DNA of 64,000 bases from Woeseia sp034521225. Its GTDB lineage: Bacteria; Pseudomonadota; Gammaproteobacteria; Steroidobacterales; Woeseiaceae. Positions 9,901 through 18,886 of the stretch are shown here, in pieces. The DNA lies in the NCBI GenBank assembly GCA_034521225.1, contig JAXHMR010000009.1, positions 9,728 to 73,727 of the forward strand, read 5' to 3'. The position numbers and the translations under genes were made by a program. The first letter of the stretch is position 1. Every line of letters begins with the position of its first letter. Below the pieces are notes generated by a model. That model saw nothing but the letters and a program-made list of their open reading frames with translations, was not told where the DNA came from and did no database searches.

Positions 9901-10738
9901 GTGAATAACCGACAGGCACGGCATTTCGCTATCGCATCCACGGCAATCGCCGCGTTCATCTTTCTCGCGCTGACGGTTGACAGCCACCGCCAGTTCCCCG
10001 AACTGACCAACGCCGAAGACATCACACCCGCTGTGACGCGCGGCAAGGATGTGTGGCACGACAACAATTGCATCAACTGCCACACGCTGTTCGGCGAGGG
10101 AGCGTATTACGCGCCTGATCTCACCAAGATTTCGGAGCTGCGCGGCGAGCCGTACCTGCGGGCCTACATGCGCGACCCGTCGCAGTTCTACGATGAACAA
10201 AAGCACCGCCGGTTGATGCCGAAGCAGGACCTGTCCGAGGACGACATCGGTAATCTCATCGCGTTTTTCGACTGGGTCGCCAAGGTCGACAACCAGGGCT
10301 GGCCACCGCGGCCGATTTACGTGACGGGCCAGCTCCTGCGGGAGGGCGCGGAGGCGGAACCGGCGCTGGCCGCGGGCGCGGTGCGTCCCGTCACTGAATC
10401 CAGTGACCCGCGCGCGCTCGGCGAAAATCTCTACAGCACCGTGTCGCCGGCCTGCAACGCCTGTCATTCGACGCGTGCCGGCGCCGACATGGCCGGCCCG
10501 TCGCTGGCAGGCCTCGGCGACTCGCGCGGAAAGCATCATCAATGCGCCCGGGTACGAAGGGGAAGCAACCGACGCGCACGATTATATCCGGGAATCGATA
10601 GCCAACCCCAGCGCGCATCTCGTGCCGGGTGCGATGTACTCGGCGAACGGCGTCTCATTCATGCCGAACACCTACAGCGAGACGTTGACCGACCAGCAGA
10701 TCGATCATATTGCCGCGTACCTGGAATCGTTCCGGTAA
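9901..10738 (+). CDS. norC: Nitric oxide reductase cytochrome c subunit with extra heme c domain (frameshifted)
   Basis: NorC anchors to the inner membrane and passes electrons from periplasmic cytochromes to NorB, for NO reduction to N2O. The start is GTG at 9901 with GCGGAG upstream. Residues 9-25 form the anchor helix, followed by the NorC heme motif CINCH (about residue 57) and typical LTKISELRGEPYLRAYMRDP. Unlike the usual one-heme protein of about 150 residues, this one continues into a second cytochrome c domain with CNACH (near 10452) and a distal Met in SFMPNTYSETLTDQQI, for about 278 residues. One frameshift near 10535 separates LAGLGDSR from ESIINAPGYEGEA. It is followed by norB 65 bases downstream. 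The added domain may replace a separate electron donor. Confidence 0.85.
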
Positions 10739-10803
10739 CGGCGCTTTGCCGTACCGGGTGCCAGGTGCCGGGGTACGTGACATGACAGACATCGAGGCCG
10801 CCA

Positions 10804-12153
10804 ATGCGTTATAGATCCCAGTCCGTCGCTTACTGGTATTTTGCCGTCGCCGTACTGCTGTTCGGGCTGCAGATCGTCTTCGGCCTGCTGTCGGCCGCGA
10901 AATACCTCGGTCCGGATCCACTGCTCTACATCCTGCCGTTCGACGTCACCAAGGTCATTCATACCAACCTGCTGATCGTGTGGGTGCTGACCGGCTTCAT
11001 GGGCGGGACCTACTGGATGGTGCCCGAAGAGTCGCGGACCGAGCTGTACAGCGTGAAGCTCGCGGTCGTGCAGCTCGTGTTGTGGACGCTGATGGGCGTC
11101 ACGGCGGTGATCGGCTACCTGTTCCGCTATGGCACCGGCAACAAGTTGCTGGAACAGCCGCTGCCGCACAAGATCGTCATTGTCATCTGCATGCTGATCT
11201 TTCTGTACAACATCGGCATGACGATCTATCGCTCGAAACGCTTCACGACGACCGAGGGCGTGCTCCTGCTCGGCCTCGGCAGCGCCGCGATCCTGTACCT
11301 GCCGGCGCTGTTGCACTACGAGAACTACACGATCTCGATCTTCTATCGCTGGTGGACGATCCACCTGTGGGTCGAGGGCGTGTGGATGATGATCATGGGG
11401 TCGTTCCTCGCGTACCTGCTGATCCGCCTGTCCGGCGCCGACCGCGAGGTCATGGAGAAATGGCTTTACGTCATCGTCGGGCTCGTCTTCATCGCGGGCA
11501 TACTCGGCACCGCGCATCACTATTACTGGGTCGGCGTACCGACGTACTGGCTGCCGATAGGCGGCATTTTCAGCGCGCTGGAGCCGGTGGCGCTGGTGGG
11601 CATGGCGATCTACGCGTACTCGGCGATCCGTCGCTCCGGGCTGTCGCATCCCAACGCGCTGGCGCTGCACTGGGCCGTGGGCAGCGCATTGTTCACGCTG
11701 TTCGGCGCCGGCCTTCTGGGTCTCGCGCACACCTGGCCCGCGGTCAACAAGTGGACCCACGGGACGCTGATTACCGCCATGCACGGTCACTCGGCGTTCT
11801 ATGGTGCCTACGCGATGATCGTCATCGCGATGATCATCTACGCGCTGCCGTCGCTGACGCGCAACCGACCGGAGCAGGGCACCGCGCTCGGCTACTGGGC
11901 GTTCTGGCTGCAGCTCGCGGGCATGTTCGGCATGACGATCTCGTTCGCGACCGCCGGCATCGGGCAAGTCTACCTCGAGCGCATCATGGGCCTCGGCTAC
12001 CTTGAGACCCAGCTGAAGATCCAGGTCCATTTCCTGATGCTGATATTGACGGCATCGGTATTCGCGGTTGGCGTAGCATTGTTCATTTACGACTTCTTCC
12101 GCTTTTCACCGCGGCAGGACGCCGACGCGCCGGAACACGAGCGGCGCATCTGA
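10804..12153 (+). CDS. norB: Nitric oxide reductase catalytic subunit (cNOR type)
   Basis: NorB is the membrane catalytic subunit that reduces two NO to N2O at a heme b3/non-heme iron centre. The 449-residue protein has about 12 transmembrane helices, the expected length for the short cNOR form without the N-terminal extension of quinol-dependent qNOR. Metal-ligand regions seen include HTNLLIVWVLTGFMGGTYW near residue 49, HLWVEGVWMM near 192 with the conserved Glu, the HHYYWVGVPTYW loop near 240, and the HTW plus HGHSAFYGAY pair near 308-336. The gene is intact and lies between norC and norQ in the same orientation. It partners directly with the adjacent NorC. Confidence 0.95.
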   Translation: MRYRSQSVAYWYFAVAVLLFGLQIVFGLLSAAKYLGPDPLLYILPFDVTKVIHTNLLIVWVLTGFMGGTYWMVPEESRTELYSVKLAVVQLVLWTLMGVTAVIGYLFRYGTGNKLLEQPLPHKIVIVICMLIFLYNIGMTIYRSKRFTTTEGVLLLGLGSAAILYLPALLHYENYTISIFYRWWTIHLWVEGVWMMIMGSFLAYLLIRLSGADREVMEKWLYVIVGLVFIAGILGTAHHYYWVGVPTYWLPIGGIFSALEPVALVGMAIYAYSAIRRSGLSHPNALALHWAVGSALFTLFGAGLLGLAHTWPAVNKWTHGTLITAMHGHSAFYGAYAMIVIAMIIYALPSLTRNRPEQGTALGYWAFWLQLAGMFGMTISFATAGIGQVYLERIMGLGYLETQLKIQVHFLMLILTASVFAVGVALFIYDFFRFSPRQDADAPEHERRI

Positions 12154-12234
12154 GCTCGCGGCCGCCGTGACGCGGACCAGACCGTCAGCACGCTCGCACG
12201 ACACCGGTCGAGCGCCACCGATACGAGGACTGAC

Positions 12235-13012
12235 CAGCAGGAGCCGTTCTACCTGCCGCTGGGCAACGAGGTGTCGGTATTCGAGCAGTGTCATGCAAGA
12301 CGTCTTGCCGTCATGCTCAAGGGGCCGACCGGCTGCGGCAAGACGCGTTTTGTCGAGCACATGGCCTGGCGCCTGGGCCGGCCGCTGGTCACGATTTCCT
12401 GTCACGATGACCTGACCGCGAGCGACCTCGTGGGCCGATTCCTGATTCGCCATGACGGCACGGCATGGCAGGACGGTCCGCTGACGCGTGCCGTGCGCGA
12501 AGGAGCCATCTGTTACCTTGATGAAGTTGTCGAAGCGCGCCAGGATACAGTCGTCGTACTGCATTCACTGAGTGACTATCGCCGCATCCTGCCGATCGAC
12601 AAGACCGGCGAGATCGTCAAGGCAGCGCCGGGGTTTCTGCTCGTGATTTCGTACAATCCCGGTTACCAGCGCATGCTCAAGGATCTGAAGCCCAGCACCC
12701 GGCAGCGTTTCGTTGCACTGGACCTCGAGTTTCCTCCCGAGGACCGCGAAGCTTTGATTATCGAACGCGAAAGCGGCGCCGAACATGCGACCGCCCAGGC
12801 ACTGGCTTCGCTCGGCCGACGACTGCGCGAACTGCGCGATCGCGGCCTCGCCGAGGTGCCCAGCACGCGCCTGCTGATCGCGGCGGCAGCGCTGGCGGCG
12901 AACGACGTGCCGGTACGGGAGGCCTGCTACGCGGCCATCGTCTCGCCCGTTGTCCGACGATGAATCGCTGGTCGGTGCAATGCGCGACCTGGTCGACGCG
13001 ACCTTCGTCTGA
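12235..13012 (+). CDS. norQ: NorQ AAA+ ATPase, NO reductase activation (frameshifted, start unclear)
   Basis: NorQ is a MoxR/CbbQ-type AAA+ ATPase that works with NorD to insert or activate the non-heme iron of NorB. The protein shows EPFYLPLGNEV near its beginning, Walker A GPTGCGKTRF (about 12328), and Walker B-like ICYLDEVVEARQD with a downstream LVISYNPGYQ sensor region. The conserved N-terminus is open upstream to the norB stop without an ATG; the only in-frame GTG (12271) is too far in, so the real start is probably hidden by an indel or is non-standard. A second indel near 12950 shifts the last segment, which then reads SDDESLVGAMRDLVDATFV to a stop at 13010. It overlaps nothing and is followed by norD after 26 bases. 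Confidence 0.85.
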
Positions 13013-13038
13013 CCAGCCCGAGGCAAGCCGGGTATCTC

Positions 13039-15086
13039 ATGGCCGAAGCCGAGGAAGTCGTCAGCGATGTGGCCCGCCATGCCACGTCTTACGCCCGTGA
13101 CCTGTGGCACCGGCATCGCGGCATGGCGGCAGTCGCCGGAAGTACGTGGCACTTGCAGATGTGGTCAGCACGCGTGGACATTGCTGGTGACGACCGTGTT
13201 CGGTCAACTGTTCATACCGATCCGCGATCGCACAGCAACCCGCGCCGCCGACGCTGTTGACACGCGTGTTCGGCCGGCGGCGGGGTCCGGTACGGCGCCA
13301 GGCCATTCCGGCAACGGACGGCCGGACGATCTGGCTGCCGGGAAGCCTCGGCACCATCGATCCGAAGCTTGCGAGCCAACGCTACCGGACAATGGCATTG
13401 CAACAGGCAATGCGTGCACAACGCGGCAGCATTGCGCTATGGCCCGGCATCGCCGATACGCTGACAGGCGATATTTACCTCCTGCTCGAAGCGCACGCTG
13501 CGGACGTCACGCTGAGCCAACTACTGCCGGGCATGGCGGCGCCTGTGCGCGAGCTGCGCGCGGCCGCATTGGCTGCGCGCCCGCCGCTGTCGGCATTTCC
13601 CGCGGCGGCCCGGGAACTGGAACGATTCGTCCGGAACCTGGTGGACGAAGGGATCGGCGGCCCCGTTTCAACAACGTCGGACGACGCCATGTGTCGGGCA
13701 GAGTCGATTGTTGCTCGGCTGTTGCCGGCCACCGCCGACACGCGCATACCGCGGCTCTGCGCGTCTTGAAGGACCTTTGGACTGGCGATTTCGTTGCACG
13801 CCGGCTCCGGCGGCTGACGGAGCCCGAACACTTGAGACGGATTTTGATGACGAGGACGACAGCGACCGGCCCCGCAGCGTCTACCTGGAACGCCGCCCCG
13901 ATGTGCGAGATGCCGATGACGACGAGGACGATGACAAGAAGAACCCTGGCCCGTGGATGGTCCAGGCGGATGAGCCGCACCAGAAAGCCGAAGACCCAAT
14001 GGGTGTACAAAGACCGACGGACCGGGACGACGGGTCGGATGCCAGCGAACTAGGCGAGATGCTCAGCGAACTGCATGAAGCGCGCCTGGTGACATCCCCG
14101 GGACGCCCCAAGGAAGTACTGCTGTCTGACGACCCGCCTCACGCCGGCACGCATCACCACTTGCCGGACCAGGAGCATGACGATCGTGCAGCACGATACC
14201 CGGAATGGAACTACCGGACCGGACGCTATCGCGAAGCTGGCGCTACCGTCCAGACCCTGCCGACGGAGCCCGGCTCGCAATCGTGGGTAGACTGTACGCT
14301 CGAAGAACATCGCTCGATGCTGCAACTGATCCGGCGCCGCTTCGAAATGCTGCAGGCGCGGCGCGTCGTGCTCCGCCGGCAGCTCGACGGCGAAGAGATC
14401 GACTTTGACACCTGCGTCGACGCCATCGCCGACCTGCGCGCCAGGCGCCTAACCTGCCCGAGCGGCTGTACCAGCGGATGCCGTCCGGCGGAACGCAGTC
14501 TCGCCATCATGCTGCTCGTCGATGTCAGCGGCTCGACTGACGGCTGGGTCTCCTCGATGCGCCGGGTGATCGACGTGGAACGCGAGGCGTTGTTGCTCGT
14601 CTGCATCGCGTTGCGGGAGATGGGCGAACCCTACGCCGTGCATGGCATTCTCCGGGCGCGGACCGCAGTGACGTCACGGTGCAGACGCGATCAAGGACTT
14701 CGACGAAACGTACGGCAACGACGTTGCGATCCGGATCGCCTCGCTGGAACCGGAACAGTACACGCGCGCCGGTGCGGCGATCCGCCATGCGACGGCGACG
14801 CTGATGCAGCAACCGGCAAGCGACCGGCTGCTGCTGCTGCTCTCGGACGGCAAGCCCAACGACATCGACGAATACGAAGGGCGGTACGGCGCCGAGGACA
14901 TGCGCCAGGCAGTGACCGAGGCGCGCCTGCAGGGCCTCGCACCGTTCTGCCTGACCATCGACCGACAGGCCGCCGACTACCTGCCGCGCGTATTCGGCGC
15001 CAACCAGTACGCGATGCTGCCAAGGCCCGGAACTGCTGCCGACCGTGCTGCTCGACTGGATGCGCCGGCTGCTGGCTGCAAGGTAG
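13039..15086 (+). CDS. norD: NorD von Willebrand factor A protein, NO reductase activation (multiple frameshifts)
   Basis: NorD pairs with NorQ to activate cytochrome-c NO reductase. The coding signal runs from ATG 13039 (MAEAEEVVSDVARHA) to a TAG at 15084, about 680 codons, close to the family length. The frame changes near 13175, 13250, 13770, 14670 and 15030. Recognisable parts are ATDGRTIWLPGSLG, an acidic linker rich in Asp/Glu (about 13850-13940), YPEWNYRTGRYR typical of NorD, and a C-terminal VWA domain with the MIDAS motif LLVDVSGSTDGW (near 14515) and LLLLLSDGKPNDIDEYEGRYG. Five shifts in one gene either mark a pseudogene or poor sequence; the intact amino-acid pattern on both sides of each shift favours sequence error. 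It closes the nor operon. Confidence 0.82.
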
Positions 15087-15448
15087 GCGCGCCGGCGGCG
15101 CCGTATTGTCGGGCAATCCGCGCATCGCTCTTAGCTCGACAGGTTTAACGATGTCCGAAAGCGACATAACCCGGCTGATTATCGACAGCCCATACAAGAG
15201 TCCCGCGTGCGGCGCGCCGATTTGGATTTTTTTCATGCTCCCGCCAGACTAATGGATCCGGTTGTAATACTATCTGGCTCCAGCCGGATTTAAAGCCCGT
15301 CAGCTATAGTGCAGAATTGGCGCGTGCAGGAATTCGAATTACACAAGTCTCCGGGGGGGCCGATAACGCCATGCCGCTACACTGTGAAAAACAGTGGATG
15401 GCCGGGTAGCAGCGAATCTGACATTTGTTTTCGGGCTTACAGGTACCC
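15087..15448. other. Intergenic region between norD and the FixJ-type regulator
   Basis: About 360 bases without a convincing gene. A long open frame overlapping norD runs into it only by frame coincidence. AT-rich sequence around 15260-15310 probably holds the promoter of the regulator gene, but no clear paired hexamers or FNR/DNR box (TTGAT-N4-ATCAA) could be seen. Confidence 0.5.
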
Positions 15449-16078
15449 ATGACTGAATCTGCAGTATCCAACCCTTCTGTATTTGTGATCGACGACGACC
15501 AGTCGATCCGGCATGCGATGGAACTCCTGATGCGCTCGGTCGGCATGACCTGCCGGATATTTCACTCGGCCGGTGATTTTCTCGACGTTTATTCCCCCGA
15601 CCTGTCTGGCTGTTTAGTACTCGACATACGCATGCCCGGCATCAGCGGACTGGAACTCCAGGACAAGCTTGCCAACCTCGGCAGCTCGCTTCCGATCATT
15701 TTCATCACGGGCTACGGCGACGTTCCGATGGCAGTTGAAGCCATGCAAAAAGGCGCCTTTGACTTTCTGGAGAAACCGTTTCGTGACCAGGAATTACTGG
15801 AGCGGATTGGTGCCGCGATGGAGGCAGACAGTATGCAGCGCGCGCAGGAGCATCAGGCACAAGCAGTCCAGCAACGGGTCGCGCGCCTGACCAAACGGGA
15901 ACGGGAAGTGCTTGAGCTCGTGGTCACCGGCAAGCCAAACAAGATCATTGCGCATGAGCTCGACGTAAGCCAGCGTACCGTTGAGATTCATCGTGCGCGA
16001 GTAATGGAAAAGATGGAAGCAGGTTCGCTGGCCGAACTGGTGCGCATGTACCTCGCGATTACTGGACAGAGCGGCTGA
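15449..16078 (+). CDS. FixJ/NarL-type two-component response regulator
   Basis: A cytoplasmic DNA-binding response regulator of 209 residues. The receiver domain (residues 5-120) has the acidic pocket IDDDQS, the phosphorylation site in LVLDIRMPG and the KP pair in EKPFRD. A LuxR/GerE helix-turn-helix follows (residues 145-205) with LTKREREVLELV and SQRTVEIHRARVMEKM. The ATG at 15449 was preferred to an upstream TTG because the receiver domain begins just after it. This domain order matches FixJ/TodT/StyR proteins; its histidine kinase is not adjacent. It follows the nor operon, so control of NO or low-oxygen respiration is plausible. The gene's 3' end overlaps the convergent dksA-like gene by 20 bases. 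Confidence 0.9.
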   Translation: MTESAVSNPSVFVIDDDQSIRHAMELLMRSVGMTCRIFHSAGDFLDVYSPDLSGCLVLDIRMPGISGLELQDKLANLGSSLPIIFITGYGDVPMAVEAMQKGAFDFLEKPFRDQELLERIGAAMEADSMQRAQEHQAQAVQQRVARLTKREREVLELVVTGKPNKIIAHELDVSQRTVEIHRARVMEKMEAGSLAELVRMYLAITGQSG

Positions 16079-16433
16079 CCGGCGCGGTTTCAGCGTTCCG
16101 GGCGCAATCGATGCATTGTGCCGCGTACGGCCAGGCCGCAAGGCGTTCCTCACCGATAGCGCCCCTGCAGTTGTGGCAGGTTCCGAAAGTGCCATCATCG
16201 ATGCGCCGCAGTGTTTGGCGGATCAAATCCAGTTCTTCCGTCGCATCAATACCGAGTGTATTGACAACATCGCTGTCCTCAAGCTCTTTGGCCCGTTCCT
16301 TCGAATCCGGATCGAGTCCTCTCGTCAGGTTGGCCTTGATCCTGGCCAGGCGTGCATTCAGGTCTTCCGCCTTGTGCTGCAAGCGCCGGCGGAGCTCAGT
16401 ACGATCCGTGGTAACCATAGCGGTCAATTCCAT
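16059..16433 (-). CDS. DksA/TraR-type zinc-finger protein
   Basis: A 124-residue member of the DksA/TraR family, which binds the RNA polymerase secondary channel and modulates initiation, often with ppGpp. An N-terminal coiled coil (residues 8-60, ELRRRLQHKAEDLNARL) is followed by GTFGTCHNCRGAIGEERL and a second pair in AAQCIDCAR, giving the four-Cys zinc finger. The start chosen is ATG 16433, behind an AGGGCAGG stretch; an open frame upstream of it has no family resemblance. The acidic coiled-coil tip motif of true DksA (DxxDxA) is not obvious, so a paralogue function is possible. It converges on and slightly overlaps the FixJ-type gene. Confidence 0.85.
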   Translation of the reverse strand: MELTAMVTTDRTELRRRLQHKAEDLNARLARIKANLTRGLDPDSKERAKELEDSDVVNTLGIDATEELDLIRQTLRRIDDGTFGTCHNCRGAIGEERLAAWPYAAQCIDCARNAETAPVSRSVQ

Positions 16434-16517
16434 ATTGCCTGCCCTCGGTTGGCCTGTCGATTGAAACGGTTCTGTGCAGCTGTTCCAATAGGTACAAACC
16501 ACCAGGAGCTACGCAGG

Positions 16518-16595
16518 ATGCCGTATGGAGTGGCTATTTGCGTTACCCTATTGTCTGGCTGGACATACGTGTTCGTTGCCATTTCAAGTCTGTAA
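16518..16595 (+). CDS. Possible 25-residue hydrophobic peptide upstream of usp
   Basis: ATG at 16518 opens 25 codons to TAA at 16595, with an AGGAG ribosome site nine bases upstream. The peptide is largely hydrophobic (VAICVTLLSGWTYVFVAISSL), as a small membrane peptide would be. The stop lies 12 bases before the Usp start, so it could be a leader peptide coupled to Usp translation or a stress-related micropeptide. No family is recognised; it could be chance. Confidence 0.3.
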   Translation: MPYGVAICVTLLSGWTYVFVAISSL

Positions 16596-16607
16596 ACAGG
16601 TGCTTCC

Positions 16608-17564
16608 ATGACAAAAATTTCCAGAATCCTGTGTGTCGTCGACCCCACCACAAAGACGCAGCACGCTGTCGAACGCGCCGCCTGGGTTGCCGGCAAACTT
16701 GGCGCTGATCTCGAGCTTTTCATCTGCTACTACAACGAGTACCTGAGTGGCACCCGCTTCTTTGATTCGCCGTCGCTCGAGAAGGCCCGCGAAGAGGTTA
16801 TGGAGAATAACCAGAAATACCTTAACGAGCTGGCCAGGCCATTGGCGGACTCGGGCCTCACCGTCAGCACCAAGACAACCTGGGCACACCCGCTGTACGA
16901 TGAGATCGTCCGGTATGCCGCCGCATCCGGTGCAGACCTCGTATTCAAGGACACGCATCATCATTCTGCCGCCGCCCGCGCGCTGTTGAGCAACACGGAC
17001 TGGCAACTCATCCGCAGCTGCGCATCGCCGCTATGGCTGGTCAAGCCGCGGACGTTCTCTGATAATCCGGTATTCATAGCCGCGATCGACCCGATGAACG
17101 AGCACGATAAACCGGCGGCGCTGGATGATGAGATCATCCTGACCAGCAAGGCACTGGCCGAGAAATGCGATGGGGAACTGCACGCGTTCCATTCCTATGA
17201 CCCTCGCATTGCCATGGCTACATCATCCGCAAGCGCTTATTTACCGGTATCGCTGCCAATGGACGAGATCGACCATGCAGCAATGCGGGACAGTCACGGG
17301 GAGCGATTCAACGAGATTACCGAGCACCATAATATCGGCGCTGACAAAGCACACCTCGTATCCGGCCTGACCCACGAAGAACTCCCGGAGCTTGCCAACA
17401 AGCTGCACGCAGACGTTGTCGCCATGGGAGCCGTGTCCCGCAATCGTCTCAAGCGCCTGTTTGTCGGCGCTACTGCGGAACGGACTCTGGATCACTTGCC
17501 ATGTGATCTGCTGATCATCAAGCCATCCTGGTTTGAAACGCCGGCCGAAATACTCGAAGGCTGA
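16608..17564 (+). CDS. Tandem-domain universal stress protein (UspE-like), copy 1
   Basis: A cytoplasmic stress protein of 318 residues made of two Usp domains, the UspE arrangement. Domain 1 (residues 3-145) starts RILCVVDPTTKTQHA and ends with a SPLWLVKPR strand. Domain 2 (about 155-305) contains FIAAIDPMNEHDKPA and the C-terminal MGAVSRN plus FVGATAERTLDHLPCDLL, a G-2x-G-9x-G-like nucleotide loop. Two very similar proteins are encoded at 27397 and 36201, all near respiratory genes. Usp proteins of this type support survival in anaerobic or energy-limited growth. The gene is intact and sits between the DksA-like gene and the convergent porin gene. Confidence 0.9.
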   Translation: MTKISRILCVVDPTTKTQHAVERAAWVAGKLGADLELFICYYNEYLSGTRFFDSPSLEKAREEVMENNQKYLNELARPLADSGLTVSTKTTWAHPLYDEIVRYAAASGADLVFKDTHHHSAAARALLSNTDWQLIRSCASPLWLVKPRTFSDNPVFIAAIDPMNEHDKPAALDDEIILTSKALAEKCDGELHAFHSYDPRIAMATSSASAYLPVSLPMDEIDHAAMRDSHGERFNEITEHHNIGADKAHLVSGLTHEELPELANKLHADVVAMGAVSRNRLKRLFVGATAERTLDHLPCDLLIIKPSWFETPAEILEG

Positions 17565-17632
17565 CGCAGCCCGGCAATCCGTGCGGGTAACACTGTAGAG
17601 GCTCTCCGCGCCGCGCATTGTAAAAGGCTGTT

Positions 17633-18882
17633 TCAGCAACCTGGCAGTAAGCATTAGCCAGTACTTGCTGACATCGCTGAACGCGGGACTGTCGGCGTCA
17701 AAGCGCGCTGCTTTCAGCAAGAGGCCGTACCGGTCGCCAAATCGGCGCTCCAAAGACAGATCAAATTCCGTGCCCCAGTCCGCCGGGCCCGACTCCGCGG
17801 TAAAGTCGTGCCATACGCCTTTTGCGACCCAGTCGCCGAAGGAGTACGTGGCCGAAACAATCAAGTCGTCGATACCGGCGTCCGGTGTTACAAGAAACTG
17901 GTCCGCCCATCCCTGAAAGGCATGCAGTGTGGCCAATGGCGTGCGGAAGGCACGTCCCGTAGCAAGGTTGTCGCCACCCAACGACTCGAAACCAAGCCCC
18001 ACCGACAGGCTGTCTCGCACCTGCATCGTTGCATCAATGCGAAAGTAATTCGCCCGGAAGCCGACAGGGAGCATCGGATGCATCCGACTGGGTGGCGAAT
18101 TCACCAATGACTTTGACGGTCTTGCCGGCGACAGCCAACTGGCCGGAGCCGCGGGCTCCCACCGTAGTAGTCGAGAACGCGAGTGCATCGTCATTGTCGA
18201 TGAGATAAGCATAGGGCGCTATGGACCAGCCTTCGGCAATATCGATGTCACCGTGCAGCAAGTGCACTCCGCCGCTGTGGCTGCCAGCGGGTGAGCGATC
18301 GCCGAAAATTCTGTTGACCCGCCATATATAGGAGTACTGCAGCCTTGTCCGCGCCAGGCCGTTGTAGAAAACTGAAAGCCCGTCATAGGTTTGTTCGTTC
18401 TGGCGCCAGCCCACACCACCAACAAAGCGCTGGTTATCGAGCAATATACGCTGCCTGCCCATGCGAAGCGCTGTCCCGCCTGTACCGGCATAGTCGAAGT
18501 ACAATTGATTCAGGTCGGTGCCATCCGGGTCGGCAACCACCGGGTAGACGAGCCGATCCGCATTGATGTTGCCGCTGCCATCATTGAAATCATCAGCCAG
18601 CAGTTCGGCGACGTAGTCGAACTCCGCAAACGCATGCCAGCCGCTGAACAGGCCCGTCTTTGCATTCAGGCGCAACCGCACCGTCGATGCGTCGGCATCC
18701 TCGCTAAAGCTGTCTTGCTCGACATGCTCATAGCGATACCGCAAGTCAATACCTGCAGTCGCCCCCTGCAGCGCTTCGCTCAGGCTCCCGGCAGCCAGCT
18801 GCTGTTCCCCGGCCTGGCCAACGGACGCCAGGCAGAGGATCAGCAGAGCTGTCGGGGCGACACAACGCCGTATCGTCCTCAC
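17633..18882 (-). CDS. Alginate-export-family outer-membrane porin (frameshifted)
   Basis: A beta-barrel outer-membrane protein of about 415 residues resembling the alginate export (AlgE-type) porin family. Starting at GTG 18882 there is a signal peptide (LLILCLASVGQAGE), then GIDLRYRYEHVEQ and alternating barrel strands including TALRMGRQRILLDNQRFVGG, which is typical of this family. A frameshift near 18070 joins FATQSDASDAP to GFRANYFRIDATMQ. A probable second indel near 17637 removes the natural stop: the barrel ends with KYWLMLTAR, and a TGA at 17633 lies just out of frame. It starts only four bases after the nirS stop, so it belongs to that operon. Passage of nitrite, nitrate or another small anion is inferred from context only. 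Confidence 0.78.
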
Positions 18883-18886
18883 AGTG

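Noticed and set aside
10705..12030. Minus-strand open frame of 441 codons opposite norB
   Set aside because: Highly charged, Asp/Arg/His-rich shadow of norB codons; norB is certain.
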